Shown: positions 1 through 6,412, counted from the first letter of the stretch. The stretch is DNA of 7,300 nucleotides from an uncultured Ruminococcus sp. (GCA_937902395.1 CALGTV010000010.1:1-7300), one strand, 5' to 3'. Translations and numbers: made by a program. Notes: generated by a model from the sequence alone, not told the origin.

Positions 1-354
1 CTTGGCTATCTTATTAAAAATCCTGAAATTAAATCAATTGACGATGTGCTTGAAGAATATTATAAAACTTTCAGTGAACGCTACCCTGATAATATAAGGG
101 ATTATTATAATGAATATAACGGAAATGTCTACTTGTTTACCGGCGGCAGAGGACATAATATTTCTTATAAAGATTCCCGTGTATCCGAATTTCTGCGTAT
201 TGAGGGCGACGAGATTTTCTTTACAGTAGAAAACAGCTATTATGATAATATACCTTATGAGGAAGACGGCTTCTCAATTAAAAAGGAAACTTTCTCTGTA
301 ATTGTTCAGCCAGACGGTTCATGGAAAGTAGGACAATTCAGATTGCCTTATTGA
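1..354 (+). CDS. C-terminal part of an unrecognised protein (5' end outside window)
   Basis: The frame is open from the first base to a TGA at 352-354, giving the last 117 residues of a longer protein. A GTG at 46 could act as a start, but no ribosome site precedes it and the frame continues upstream without a stop, so the gene most likely begins outside the window. The visible part is rich in tyrosine, acidic residues and short alternating hydrophobic stretches, suggesting a mainly beta-sheet domain. It ends in a pattern of the type V-x-P-D-G-S-W-K-V-x-x-F. That ending recalls small secreted beta domains such as the IseA/YoeB family of cell-wall hydrolase inhibitors, but this is a weak impression and not an assignment. 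The visible segment has no membrane span and no cysteine. Function unknown; it being a real gene end is fairly sure. Confidence 0.7.
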   Translation, partial: LGYLIKNPEIKSIDDVLEEYYKTFSERYPDNIRDYYNEYNGNVYLFTGGRGHNISYKDSRVSEFLRIEGDEIFFTVENSYYDNIPYEEDGFSIKKETFSVIVQPDGSWKVGQFRLPY

Positions 355-386
355 TGAAATATCGCATAAGTTTCCGCTAATACTAT

Positions 387-397
387 AGAGAACCTCT
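387..397. repeat. Palindromic AGAG-AAC-CTCT copy of the GAACCTCT motif
   Basis: AGAGAACCTCT has four-base arms around AAC, extendable to TAGAG/CTCTA at 386-398. It contains the GAACCTCTAA core that recurs at 514 and 663. It also reads like the TTTTAGAGAACC end seen at 711-722 abutting a GAACCTCTAA end, as though two element ends were fused. The fusion idea is an inference from the sequence only. Confidence 0.4.
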
Positions 398-513
398 AAT
401 TTAAAAATCACCTGTTTGCTGAAATAATCAGCACTTTGCAGACACAAAAAGACGATATAATACCAATCCATGAAACAGCAACAGACAAATCTAATGGAAA
501 AAATACATTAAGT

Positions 514-527
514 GAACCTCTAAAACC
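514..527 (+). repeat. GAACCTCTAAAACC repeat copy
   Basis: These 14 bases are nearly identical to 663-677, which has one extra A in the A run. The 3' half (CTAAAACC) doubles as the left arm of the hairpin at 520-554. Two good copies plus a shorter one near 390 within 290 bases is more than expected by chance for a mixed-composition 12-14-mer. Confidence 0.5.
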
Positions 528-554
528 TTTACTGTGGCAGTACTTCGGTTTTAG
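520..554 (+). repeat. Two-tier hairpin; possible terminator of the upstream gene
   Basis: The outer arms CTAAAACC (520-527) and GGTTTTAG (547-554) are perfectly complementary. Inside, TACTG (530-534) pairs with CAGTA (538-542) around a TGG loop, with a small asymmetric internal loop (TT against CTTC). The region after it (TGATTGTTTTACG) is only moderately T-rich, so a classic intrinsic terminator is doubtful. It is nonetheless the best hairpin downstream of the gene ending at 354. A structured repeat is the alternative. Confidence 0.4.
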
Positions 555-623
555 TGATTGTTTTACGTCGTTTGCCTTGTGGTCATTATAGAAAAAATAT
601 CATATATTCTTTTATATTTATCA

Positions 624-652
624 TTGAAAAACGCCAATAAATATGATATAAT
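624..652 (+). promoter_or_regulatory. Sigma-A promoter of the pectate lyase gene
   Basis: The -35 box TTGAAA (624-629) and the perfect -10 box TATAAT (647-652) are separated by exactly 17 bases. The -10 region is preceded by TATGA, resembling an extended -10 (a TG two bases from the hexamer). Transcription is expected to start around 658-661, just before or at the GGGAACCTCT sequence, giving a leader of about 112-115 bases. A 9-bp inverted repeat (ATATCATAT 597-605, ATATGATAT 641-649) flanks the -35 box and overlaps the -10 box. It could be an operator, but it is AT-rich and may be chance. Confidence 0.75.
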
Positions 653-660
653 TCATTTAT

Positions 661-724
661 GGGAACCTCTAAAAACCTCCTTCACAGCCTGATTGCTTTC
701 GTGTTCCGTTTTTTAGAGAACCCC
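661..724 (+). repeat. Imperfect inverted repeat, predicted 5'-end hairpin of the mRNA
   Basis: GGGAACCTCTAAAAA (661-675) and TTTTTAGAGAACCCC (710-724) match as inverted repeats at 12 of 15 positions: nine base pairs, a 3x3 internal loop, then three G-C pairs. GGAAC (662-666) can alternatively pair with GTTCC (703-707), so two competing folds exist. Because the promoter places the transcript start at about 658-661, this stem would lie at the extreme 5' end. It may stabilise the mRNA, regulate it, or be a 64-bp MITE-like insertion with terminal inverted repeats; the sequence alone does not decide. Confidence 0.5.
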
Positions 725-759
725 TTATAAGATTTTTGTGTTTTGGGAAATAATTTTTT

Positions 760-764
760 AGGAG
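760..764 (+). promoter_or_regulatory. Ribosome binding site fixing the pectate lyase start at 773
   Basis: AGGAG lies eight bases before ATG 773. A TTG at 743 extends the frame by ten codons but has no ribosome site, and its extra residues would precede the signal peptide, so 773 is preferred. Confidence 0.85.
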
Positions 765-772
765 TGATTTTT

Positions 773-2908
773 ATGAATTTATCAAAGCGAATTTGTGCTG
801 CTGTGCTTTCTCTTATCATGGCAGGATGTCAATTTTCTGCCATTAATATGCAGAATGGACGAATTTCAGCTAATGCAGCGGAGCAAATTCTTGCATTCCC
901 AGGTGCAGTAGGAGTCGGAAAATATGCTACGGGCGGCAGAGGCGGAGAGGTTTATCATGTTACAAATCTCAACGACAGCGGCGCAGGTTCTTTCCGTGAT
1001 GCCGTAAGCAAGCCAAATAGAATTGTTGTATTTGATGTAAGCGGAACAATTGAGCTTAAAGGAAATATAATCTGTCAGGGAAATATTACAATTGCAGGAC
1101 AGACAGCCCCCGGAGGTTCGGGAATTACGCTGAAAAATTACAAAATGGGTATGGGCGGAGATAATATTATCTGTCGATTTATAAGTTCCCGCCCCGGTCC
1201 TTATGCCTCAACAAGCAGCGGAAATGATGCGTGGGGCGGAGCGAAAGGCTCAAATTCTGTTATTGACCACTGTTCAATGGGGTGGACAACCGATGAACAA
1301 TGGGGATTATATTCTTCAAATAAGTATACAACTGTTCAATATTCAGTTATCGGTCCTGCTGATTCATGGGGAGGTCATGATAAAGGCGTACACGGTTTCG
1401 GAATAATGATGCCCGGAACTTCCACATTTGACCACAATCTTATTATTCACAATGTATCAAGAAATTTCCGTGGTAAAATAGGCGGTACTGAGACTTGCGA
1501 CTTTACAAATAACGTTATATATAACTGGGCTTATCAGACAGCTTATGGAACAATCGGACATCTTAATTATGTGAATAATACTCTTAAAATGGGAAAGGGA
1601 ACTGTCAGCGGAAAACATTATGTAAATGTAGACAGCAGCACAAACCCTAAGAATTTCTCGATATATTGCAGCGGAAACCGTATGCTCAACAAGGATAATA
1701 CGGTATATGCCGAAGTTACGGAAAATAACTGGAATGGTATCAAAGTCAAGGACGGATTAGGCATTACAAAAGATTCAATCAAAAGTAATACTCCATTTTC
1801 TACTTATGGCAGTAAAGAGAATCTTTCTACTGTTGTTGATTGTGAAAGTGCTGAAAAATCCTATGAAAATGTGCTGTCCTTTGCAGGAAACGGAATATCA
1901 TCCGAACAGCGAACAGCTATAGATAAGCAATGTGCAGAGGAATGCCGCACAGGTACAGGAACGCTCAGCGGAACAGCCGCTTATGCTGACGCATCATCAT
2001 CTGATAAAGAAAAAATTGATAAATACAGCATAGCATGCGGAGTTGAATATACATATCCAAAAGCTGTTTTACAGAAAACCATAGTTGATAAGGATAATGA
2101 CGGTATGGCTGATGATTGGGAACTTGCAAGAGGACTTAATCCCAATGATTCGTCAGATACAAACGGGGATTATTGCGGTCAGGGATATACAAATATAGAG
2201 TATTACATAAATGACCTTACAGTAAATGCTTTTCCTGAAGGAGTTGTAACATTATCTCCTGAAAATGCGCAGAATATTGAGCCTGTAAGCGGAAAGTTTA
2301 TATCAGAACTTAATGTGGATGATAAGGCAAATGCCGGGGCATGGTCTATCGGAGAAAATCTTGCTAATGGCTCTTTAATATATGGTGACAGAGATTTCAC
2401 ATATATTGATGTTCCTGAACAGCTTAATGGTGCAGAATATATTCTCACTGCCTGCGATTCAAAATTCTATGAAGATAATCTTGCATCATTTAAAGCTATG
2501 GACGATATAACAGTATATGTTGCTTTTGATAACCGTATAGAGACACTTCCTGCATGGATTTCAGACTGGAAAAAAACAGATTTGACAATTGCAAGTTCCA
2601 ATGATGTTGTATTTAACATATATTCAAAGGATTATTCAAAGGATGAAAAAGTAGTTCTTGGCACTAATGGTCAATCTTCTTTTTGCGTAAATTATACGGC
2701 AATGGCTGTGGAAAAATCAGAAATCATCGCTGTATCAGGCGATGTGAATAAAGACGGCGTCTTTTCTGTTGCAGATGTTGTTTTGTTACAGAAATATCTT
2801 CTTGGCGAATCGGATACTGTTTTATCAGATTGGAAAGCCGCTGATTTATATACTGACAATCAACTTGATGTATTTGATTTTATAGCAATGAGAGAGTTAT
2901 TGGTTTAG
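773..2908 (+). CDS. Secreted dockerin-bearing pectate lyase (PL1 family)
   Basis: This 711-residue protein is predicted to cleave polygalacturonate in pectin by calcium-dependent beta-elimination outside the cell. Residues 1-36 form a signal peptide (K5-R6, hydrophobic 7-24) with a likely signal peptidase I site near A35-A36; MAGC at 16-19 is a weak lipobox alternative. The PL1 beta-helix starts at A41-F-P-G-A and includes TGGRGG, VTNLNDSGAGS, IAGQTAPGG, V163-I-D-H with D174-E175 (probable calcium site), and S229-R-N-F-R-G-K (candidate catalytic arginine). D439-K-D-N-D-G starts a calcium-loop segment (to about 485) often found at the end of such lyases. About 488-652 is a beta-sandwich-like module of unknown ligand. 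Residues 653-711 are a type I dockerin: D657-V-N-K-D-G is canonical, while the second loop, D691-L-Y-T-D-N, is degenerate. The dockerin implies docking to a cohesin scaffold, which is not visible here. The gene is monocistronic and converges on thiD with a 10-base gap. Confidence 0.92.
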   Translation: MNLSKRICAAVLSLIMAGCQFSAINMQNGRISANAAEQILAFPGAVGVGKYATGGRGGEVYHVTNLNDSGAGSFRDAVSKPNRIVVFDVSGTIELKGNIICQGNITIAGQTAPGGSGITLKNYKMGMGGDNIICRFISSRPGPYASTSSGNDAWGGAKGSNSVIDHCSMGWTTDEQWGLYSSNKYTTVQYSVIGPADSWGGHDKGVHGFGIMMPGTSTFDHNLIIHNVSRNFRGKIGGTETCDFTNNVIYNWAYQTAYGTIGHLNYVNNTLKMGKGTVSGKHYVNVDSSTNPKNFSIYCSGNRMLNKDNTVYAEVTENNWNGIKVKDGLGITKDSIKSNTPFSTYGSKENLSTVVDCESAEKSYENVLSFAGNGISSEQRTAIDKQCAEECRTGTGTLSGTAAYADASSSDKEKIDKYSIACGVEYTYPKAVLQKTIVDKDNDGMADDWELARGLNPNDSSDTNGDYCGQGYTNIEYYINDLTVNAFPEGVVTLSPENAQNIEPVSGKFISELNVDDKANAGAWSIGENLANGSLIYGDRDFTYIDVPEQLNGAEYILTACDSKFYEDNLASFKAMDDITVYVAFDNRIETLPAWISDWKKTDLTIASSNDVVFNIYSKDYSKDEKVVLGTNGQSSFCVNYTAMAVEKSEIIAVSGDVNKDGVFSVADVVLLQKYLLGESDTVLSDWKAADLYTDNQLDVFDFIAMRELLV

Positions 2909-2918
2909 GATATTGATG

Positions 2919-3752
2919 TTATGGATTTGTATTAGATTTTTGTTTGCTCAGAGCCGTTTTGCAGAGAAATCCATGGTGAACAGGTCCGCTTCCGTTTCCC
3001 AGATTCAGCATAGCAGATAAAGCTCCCGAAATATAATCCTTGGCAAGTTTTATCGATGATTTCATATCATAACCATTTGCAAGATTTGAGGCAATCGCAG
3101 AGGAGAGTGTACAGCCTGTGCCGTGAGTATTGGGATTGTCAATACGTGTACCTTTAAACCAAGTTATTTCACCGCTTTCATAAAGCAAATCGTCAGCATC
3201 ACCGATACTGTGACCGCCTTTAAGAAGCACCGAACAGCCGTAGGATTTATTGATATATCCTGCGGCTTTTTCCATATCTGCTTTGGTTGTGATTTTTATT
3301 CCTGACAGCACCTCAGCTTCCGGAATATTCGGTGTAACTACTGCTGCAATTGGTAATAACTTTTCTTTCACTACAGCTACGGCTTTTTCAGATATCAGCC
3401 TTGATCCGCTTGTGGATATCATTACCGGGTCAACCACAATGTTTTTTGCCTCGTAAAATTTTAATCTATCTGCAATAACTTCAACCAGATTCTCATTTGC
3501 TGTCATGCCGATTTTTACTGCATCAGGGAAAATATCCGTAAATACAGCGTCAAGCTGTTGTTTAAGAAATTCGGAAGATACCTCTGAAATTGCAATAACT
3601 CCCATTGTATTCTGCGCTGTAAGTGCAGTTATAGCACTCATGCCGTAAACGCCGTTTGCCAGCATTGTTTTCAAATCCGCCTGAATACCTGCGCCGCCGC
3701 TTGAATCGCTTCCTGCGATTGTGAGGGCGGTTTTAATTTTGCTGTAATTCAT
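2919..3752 (-). CDS. thiD: Hydroxymethylpyrimidine/phosphomethylpyrimidine kinase
   Basis: ThiD phosphorylates HMP and then HMP-P to HMP-PP, the pyrimidine half of thiamin, in the cytoplasm. The 277-residue product has the usual length for this ribokinase-fold family. Visible motifs are AGSDSSGGAGIQAD (13-26, substrate-binding), VVDPVM (106-111), KGGH (178-181), and the anion-hole and catalytic NTHGTGCT (208-215, with C214). The start is ATG at 3752, preceded by AAGGGAGG six bases upstream; the TTG one codon earlier is not needed. Its first 20 bases overlap the end of thiE, and its ribosome site lies inside thiE, suggesting translational coupling. It is the last gene of the operon and faces the pectate lyase gene tail to tail. 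No hairpin terminator is evident after its TAA. Confidence 0.96.
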   Translation of the reverse strand: MNYSKIKTALTIAGSDSSGGAGIQADLKTMLANGVYGMSAITALTAQNTMGVIAISEVSSEFLKQQLDAVFTDIFPDAVKIGMTANENLVEVIADRLKFYEAKNIVVDPVMISTSGSRLISEKAVAVVKEKLLPIAAVVTPNIPEAEVLSGIKITTKADMEKAAGYINKSYGCSVLLKGGHSIGDADDLLYESGEITWFKGTRIDNPNTHGTGCTLSSAIASNLANGYDMKSSIKLAKDYISGALSAMLNLGNGSGPVHHGFLCKTALSKQKSNTNP

Positions 3753-4368
3753 CAAAAGCCTCCCTTAACTCTTTAGCGGCATTACAGGGATTATCCGCTT
3801 TCATAATTGCAGATACCGCACATATGCCGTTGATTCCGCTGTTTTTGAGAATATGGATATTATCTTTATTCAGACCGCCGATTGCATTTACTTTAATCGG
3901 TACAGCCTTGACAATATCTTTCAGCGTATCTACGGAAGTCAATACAGTTTTCACCTTTGTAGTTGTAGGATATATTGCACCTACGCCGAGATAATCCGCG
4001 CCCTGCTCATAGGCTTCAAGAGCCTGTGGAACGGTTTTAGCTGTTGCACCGACAATTTTATTTTCGCCCATAAGCTTTCTGGCAATATGCACAGGCATAT
4101 CTGACTGTCCCACATGAACACCCTCTGCATTTATAGCTAACGCAATATCAACTCTATCATCGATGATAAGGGGGATATTATACCTTTTTGTGATTTCATG
4201 CACCTTTTCGGCAAGGGAAAGATATTCCCTTGTCGTTTTGTCTTTTTCACGTAGCTGTAAAAGCGTAACGCCGCCCTTGCAGGCTTCTTCCACACGATAG
4301 AGAAATTCTTTATCGCTGTAATTTGTGCTGTCTGTGATAAAATACATTGTTGTATCAAGCTGTTTCAT
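3733..4368 (-). CDS. thiE: Thiamin-phosphate synthase
   Basis: ThiE joins HMP-PP to thiazole phosphate, giving thiamin phosphate and pyrophosphate. The 211-residue protein is the normal family size, a TIM barrel. Diagnostic motifs are QLREKD (38-43, pyrophosphate-binding), D70-D71 and D90 in IIDD and GVHVGQSD (magnesium ligands), GVGAIYPTTTK (128-138), NAIGG (161-165) and AVSAIM (184-189). The start is ATG 4368, with a GAGGT site just upstream. The longer frame to 4425 has no ribosome site and would run into thiH. The gap to thiH is seven bases, and the thiH stop codon forms part of this ribosome site. The 3' end overlaps thiD by 20 bases. Confidence 0.96.
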   Translation of the reverse strand: MKQLDTTMYFITDSTNYSDKEFLYRVEEACKGGVTLLQLREKDKTTREYLSLAEKVHEITKRYNIPLIIDDRVDIALAINAEGVHVGQSDMPVHIARKLMGENKIVGATAKTVPQALEAYEQGADYLGVGAIYPTTTKVKTVLTSVDTLKDIVKAVPIKVNAIGGLNKDNIHILKNSGINGICAVSAIMKADNPCNAAKELREAFDELQQN

Positions 4369-4371
4369 AAC

Positions 4372-4378
4372 TACCTCA
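4372..4378 (-). promoter_or_regulatory. Stop-overlapping ribosome site, thiH/thiE junction
   Basis: On the minus strand TGAGGTA contains the thiH stop codon (TGA, 4376-4378) and the thiE Shine-Dalgarno core (GAGG), five bases before ATG 4368. It supports this thiE start and tight coupling. Confidence 0.75.
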
Positions 4379-5629
4379 CATATAAATATAATCGTTAAGT
4401 ACTGGCTGTAAACCCTCATTTTCAATGTCCTTGTACATTACATCGAGAGAACGTCCGTCGTTGATTTCAAACTGTTCATCGCCCTCTGTGCCGTCAGATT
4501 CTTTTCCCTCGTATTTGCTTTCATGGTCGCCTATACCGGTGGAAACTCCTGCGGAAACCTTTGTTGCGGCAATTTTTACTATGCCGTTGCGGAAACTTTC
4601 ACTTTCCCTTGATGAAACAGTAATTCCCACAAATGGCAAAAAAATTCTATATGCACATATAATCTGGCAAAGCTGCGTTTCGTGAACGTCAAGGGGATTG
4701 ATTTTATCATTATTTATAATCGGGCGAAGTCTCGGACAAGACAGCGACATTTCAGCGTGTGGGTATTTTCTTTGTAAATAATAAACATGCAATGCGCTTG
4801 CAAGAGCATCTTTTCTGAAATCTGAAAGACCTAAAAGCGCCGAGAATGCAACACCGCGCATACCGCCCATAAGCGCACGTTCCTGTGCATCAAAACGATA
4901 TGGATAAACACGCTTGTGACCAAGCAGATGCAGTTCGGAATAACGGTCGCTGTCATAGGTTTCTTGAAATACCGTAACATAATCCGCACCGCATTGGTGC
5001 AGATATTTGTATTCATCAACATTTACGGGATAAATTTCAAGACCTACCATGCGGAAATATTTTCTCGCAAGCTTGCAAGCCTCACCAATGTATTCAATAT
5101 TGCTCTGACTGCGGCTTTCGCCTGTTAAAATCAGTATTTCCTCCATTCCGCTGTCGGCAATTATCTGCATTTCTTTTTCAATCTGTTCCATATTCAGTTT
5201 CATGCGGCTGATGTCATTGTAGCAGTTGAATCCGCAGTATACGCAGTAATTTTCGCAGTAATTGGCAATATACAGCGGCGTGAACATATACACCGTATTG
5301 CCGAAATGCTTTGAAGTTTCAAGCCTTGCACGCTGTGCCATTTTTTCTAAAAAAGGCTCTGCAGCAGGGGATAAAAGTGCCTTAAAATCTTCAATTGTGC
5401 ATGTTTCATGTTCAAGTGCCGCTTTTACGTCTTTTGCGGTATAGCGTGTGTAATCGTAGCTGTTCATTTCTGACAGCACTTTTTCCATAATATCCGAATT
5501 AATCTGCTCCATACCCTGCATATATTCCATGTGATTTGTACGGCTTGCAGGCTCAGTTTCAAGCTTATGTTTTTTTTTCAGAGCAGATGGAGAAAGATGC
5601 TTCCCGTCTACAAAAAATCTGTTGTCCAT
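4376..5629 (-). CDS. thiH: 2-iminoacetate (dehydroglycine) synthase, radical SAM tyrosine lyase
   Basis: ThiH uses S-adenosylmethionine and a [4Fe-4S] cluster to split tyrosine into dehydroglycine and p-cresol; dehydroglycine feeds the thiazole synthase ThiG. The cluster motif C-x3-C-x2-C is C125-E-N-Y-C129-V-Y-C132, followed by GF. LTGESR, FQETY, SCPRLRP and the C-terminal GDEQFEINDGRS and GLQPVLNDYIY fit the ThiH/HydG group. At 417 residues it is longer than E. coli ThiH (about 377), mainly through some 35 extra N-terminal residues (basic, LKKKHK at 17-22) and a slightly longer acidic segment near 370-380. ATG 5629 is chosen because GAGGTG lies just before it; internal ATGs nearer the usual start lack such a site. 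HydG, the hydrogenase maturase, is the related alternative, but the operon and the lack of a HydG-type C-terminal extension argue for ThiH. The enzyme is oxygen-sensitive, fitting an anaerobe. Confidence 0.95.
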   Translation of the reverse strand: MDNRFFVDGKHLSPSALKKKHKLETEPASRTNHMEYMQGMEQINSDIMEKVLSEMNSYDYTRYTAKDVKAALEHETCTIEDFKALLSPAAEPFLEKMAQRARLETSKHFGNTVYMFTPLYIANYCENYCVYCGFNCYNDISRMKLNMEQIEKEMQIIADSGMEEILILTGESRSQSNIEYIGEACKLARKYFRMVGLEIYPVNVDEYKYLHQCGADYVTVFQETYDSDRYSELHLLGHKRVYPYRFDAQERALMGGMRGVAFSALLGLSDFRKDALASALHVYYLQRKYPHAEMSLSCPRLRPIINNDKINPLDVHETQLCQIICAYRIFLPFVGITVSSRESESFRNGIVKIAATKVSAGVSTGIGDHESKYEGKESDGTEGDEQFEINDGRSLDVMYKDIENEGLQPVLNDYIYM

Positions 5630-5633
5630 GTGT

Positions 5634-5640
5634 CACCTCA
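5634..5640 (-). promoter_or_regulatory. Stop-overlapping ribosome site, thiG/thiH junction
   Basis: On the minus strand TGAGGTG merges the thiG stop (TGA, 5638-5640) with the thiH ribosome site, six bases from GAGG to ATG 5629. It decides the long thiH start over internal methionines. Confidence 0.75.
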
Positions 5641-6405
5641 ATCTCTTAAAAAGCCTGTTAATGGGTCAGATGCGGAAGCTCCCCTTGTGAGAACACGTCC
5701 AAGTCCTGAAAGATACGCCTTTCTGCCTGCTTCAACGGCATTTTTAAAAGCGCTTGCCATAAGCGGCAAATCTCCTGCCGTAGCAAGTGCCGTATTCGCC
5801 ATAATTGCCGCCGCTCCCATTTCCATAGCCTCACAAGCCTGTGACGGTCTGCCGATGCCTGCGTCTACGATAACGGGCAGGTCAATTTCGTCCACAAGTA
5901 TCTGAATAAACTCCCTTGTAGCAAGCCCCTTGTTTGAGCCGATAGGAGCAGCAAGGGGCATAACCGCCGCCGCACCTGCGTTTACTAAATCTCGTGCGGC
6001 ATATAAATCGGGGTACATATACGGCAATACAACAAAGCCCTCTTTTGCAAGAATTTCAGTAGCCTTTATAGTTTCGTTGTTGTCGGGGAGCAGATATTTT
6101 GTATCACGCATAATCTCGATTTTTACAAAGTCACCGCATCCAATTTCACGGGCAAGTCTTGCAATTCTGACAGCTTCTTCCGCTGTTCTTGCTCCTGATG
6201 TGTTTGGAAGCAGAGTTACTCCTTTTGGTATGTAATCAAGAATATTTTCATGCTCCTTTGTATTGGCACGGCGTACCGCAAGAGTAATAATTTCCGCACC
6301 TGCGTCACGGACAGCCGACTCAATCAGATTCAGAGAATATTTTCCCGAACCGAGAATAAAGCGTGAGTTGAATTCGTGTCCGCCTAAAATAAGTTTATCT
6401 TCCAT
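5638..6405 (-). CDS. thiG: Thiazole synthase
   Basis: ThiG builds the thiazole phosphate ring from deoxyxylulose 5-phosphate, dehydroglycine and the sulfur carried by ThiS thiocarboxylate, acting as a complex with ThiS and alongside ThiH. The 255-residue TIM barrel is the usual length. Motifs are LILGG...SRFILGSGKY (5-23), LPNTSGARTAEEAVR (66-80), VKIEI (94-98, with K95 the expected Schiff-base lysine), MPLAAPIGSNKGL (149-161, phosphate-binding) and DAGIGRPSQACEAMEMGAAA (181-200). The start is ATG 6405, with GAAAGGA seven bases upstream. The frame extends 24 codons further, but that extension overlaps the end of thiF and lacks a ribosome site. The gap to thiF is 13 bases; its stop lies in the thiH ribosome site. 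Confidence 0.97.
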   Translation of the reverse strand: MEDKLILGGHEFNSRFILGSGKYSLNLIESAVRDAGAEIITLAVRRANTKEHENILDYIPKGVTLLPNTSGARTAEEAVRIARLAREIGCGDFVKIEIMRDTKYLLPDNNETIKATEILAKEGFVVLPYMYPDLYAARDLVNAGAAAVMPLAAPIGSNKGLATREFIQILVDEIDLPVIVDAGIGRPSQACEAMEMGAAAIMANTALATAGDLPLMASAFKNAVEAGRKAYLSGLGRVLTRGASASDPLTGFLRD

Positions 6406-6412
6406 AATAAAA

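Larger units (their letters stand above)
400..591 (+). pseudogene. Possible protein remnant: 63-codon open frame with no start codon
   Basis: Between the TAA at 397-399 and the TAG at 589-591 this frame stays open for 63 codons in AT-rich, supposedly non-coding DNA. It has no ATG, GTG or TTG with a ribosome site near its beginning. The predicted peptide looks protein-like towards its end, with the run EPLKPLLWQYFGFSDCF. I do not recognise the family. It may be the tail of a degraded gene, perhaps from a mobile element because the GAACCTCTAAAA repeat lies inside the frame. Equally, it may be a chance frame. Its 3' half also encodes the hairpin at 520-554, which argues for a structural repeat rather than a protein. 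Confidence 0.2.
355..772. other. Repeat-rich intergenic region and leader of the pectate lyase gene
   Basis: This 418-base stretch holds no supported complete gene. It contains an AGAG-AAC-CTCT palindrome near 387, two longer copies of a GAACCTCTAAAA motif (from 514 and 663), a two-tier hairpin (520-554), a start-less open frame (400-591), a sigma-A promoter (624-652), and an imperfect inverted repeat (661-724) that would form the 5' end of the downstream mRNA. From about 555 to 660 it is strongly AT-rich. No tRNA or known riboswitch pattern is recognisable. The recurring motif suggests leftover ends of small mobile elements, but no transposase is present. Confidence 0.6.

Noticed and set aside
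46..354. A complete 102-residue gene starting at GTG 46
   Set aside because: The frame is open upstream to the window edge and there is no ribosome site before 46, so a partial gene is more likely.
436..461. A second promoter (TTGCAG and TATAAT)
   Set aside because: The spacer is only 14 bases and no gene follows that would use it.
743..772. Earlier TTG start of the pectate lyase
   Set aside because: No Shine-Dalgarno before it, whereas AGGAG lies at the right distance from ATG 773 and the signal peptide begins there.
355..772. CRISPR array or tRNA in the intergenic region
   Set aside because: The motif copies are unevenly spaced and degenerate, and no cloverleaf can be found.
820..831. 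Lipobox MAGC making the pectate lyase a lipoprotein
   Set aside because: Methionine at -3 is unusual, and a dockerin protein is expected to be released; a signal peptidase I site at ANAA fits better. Not fully excluded.
2909..2960. Bidirectional terminator between the convergent pectate lyase and thiD genes
   Set aside because: No convincing stem with a T-tract is visible in either direction.
5531..5905. Plus-strand open frames opposite the thi genes, such as this 124-codon one
   Set aside because: They lie antisense to well-conserved enzymes, lack ribosome sites and have low-complexity translations, so they are shadows.
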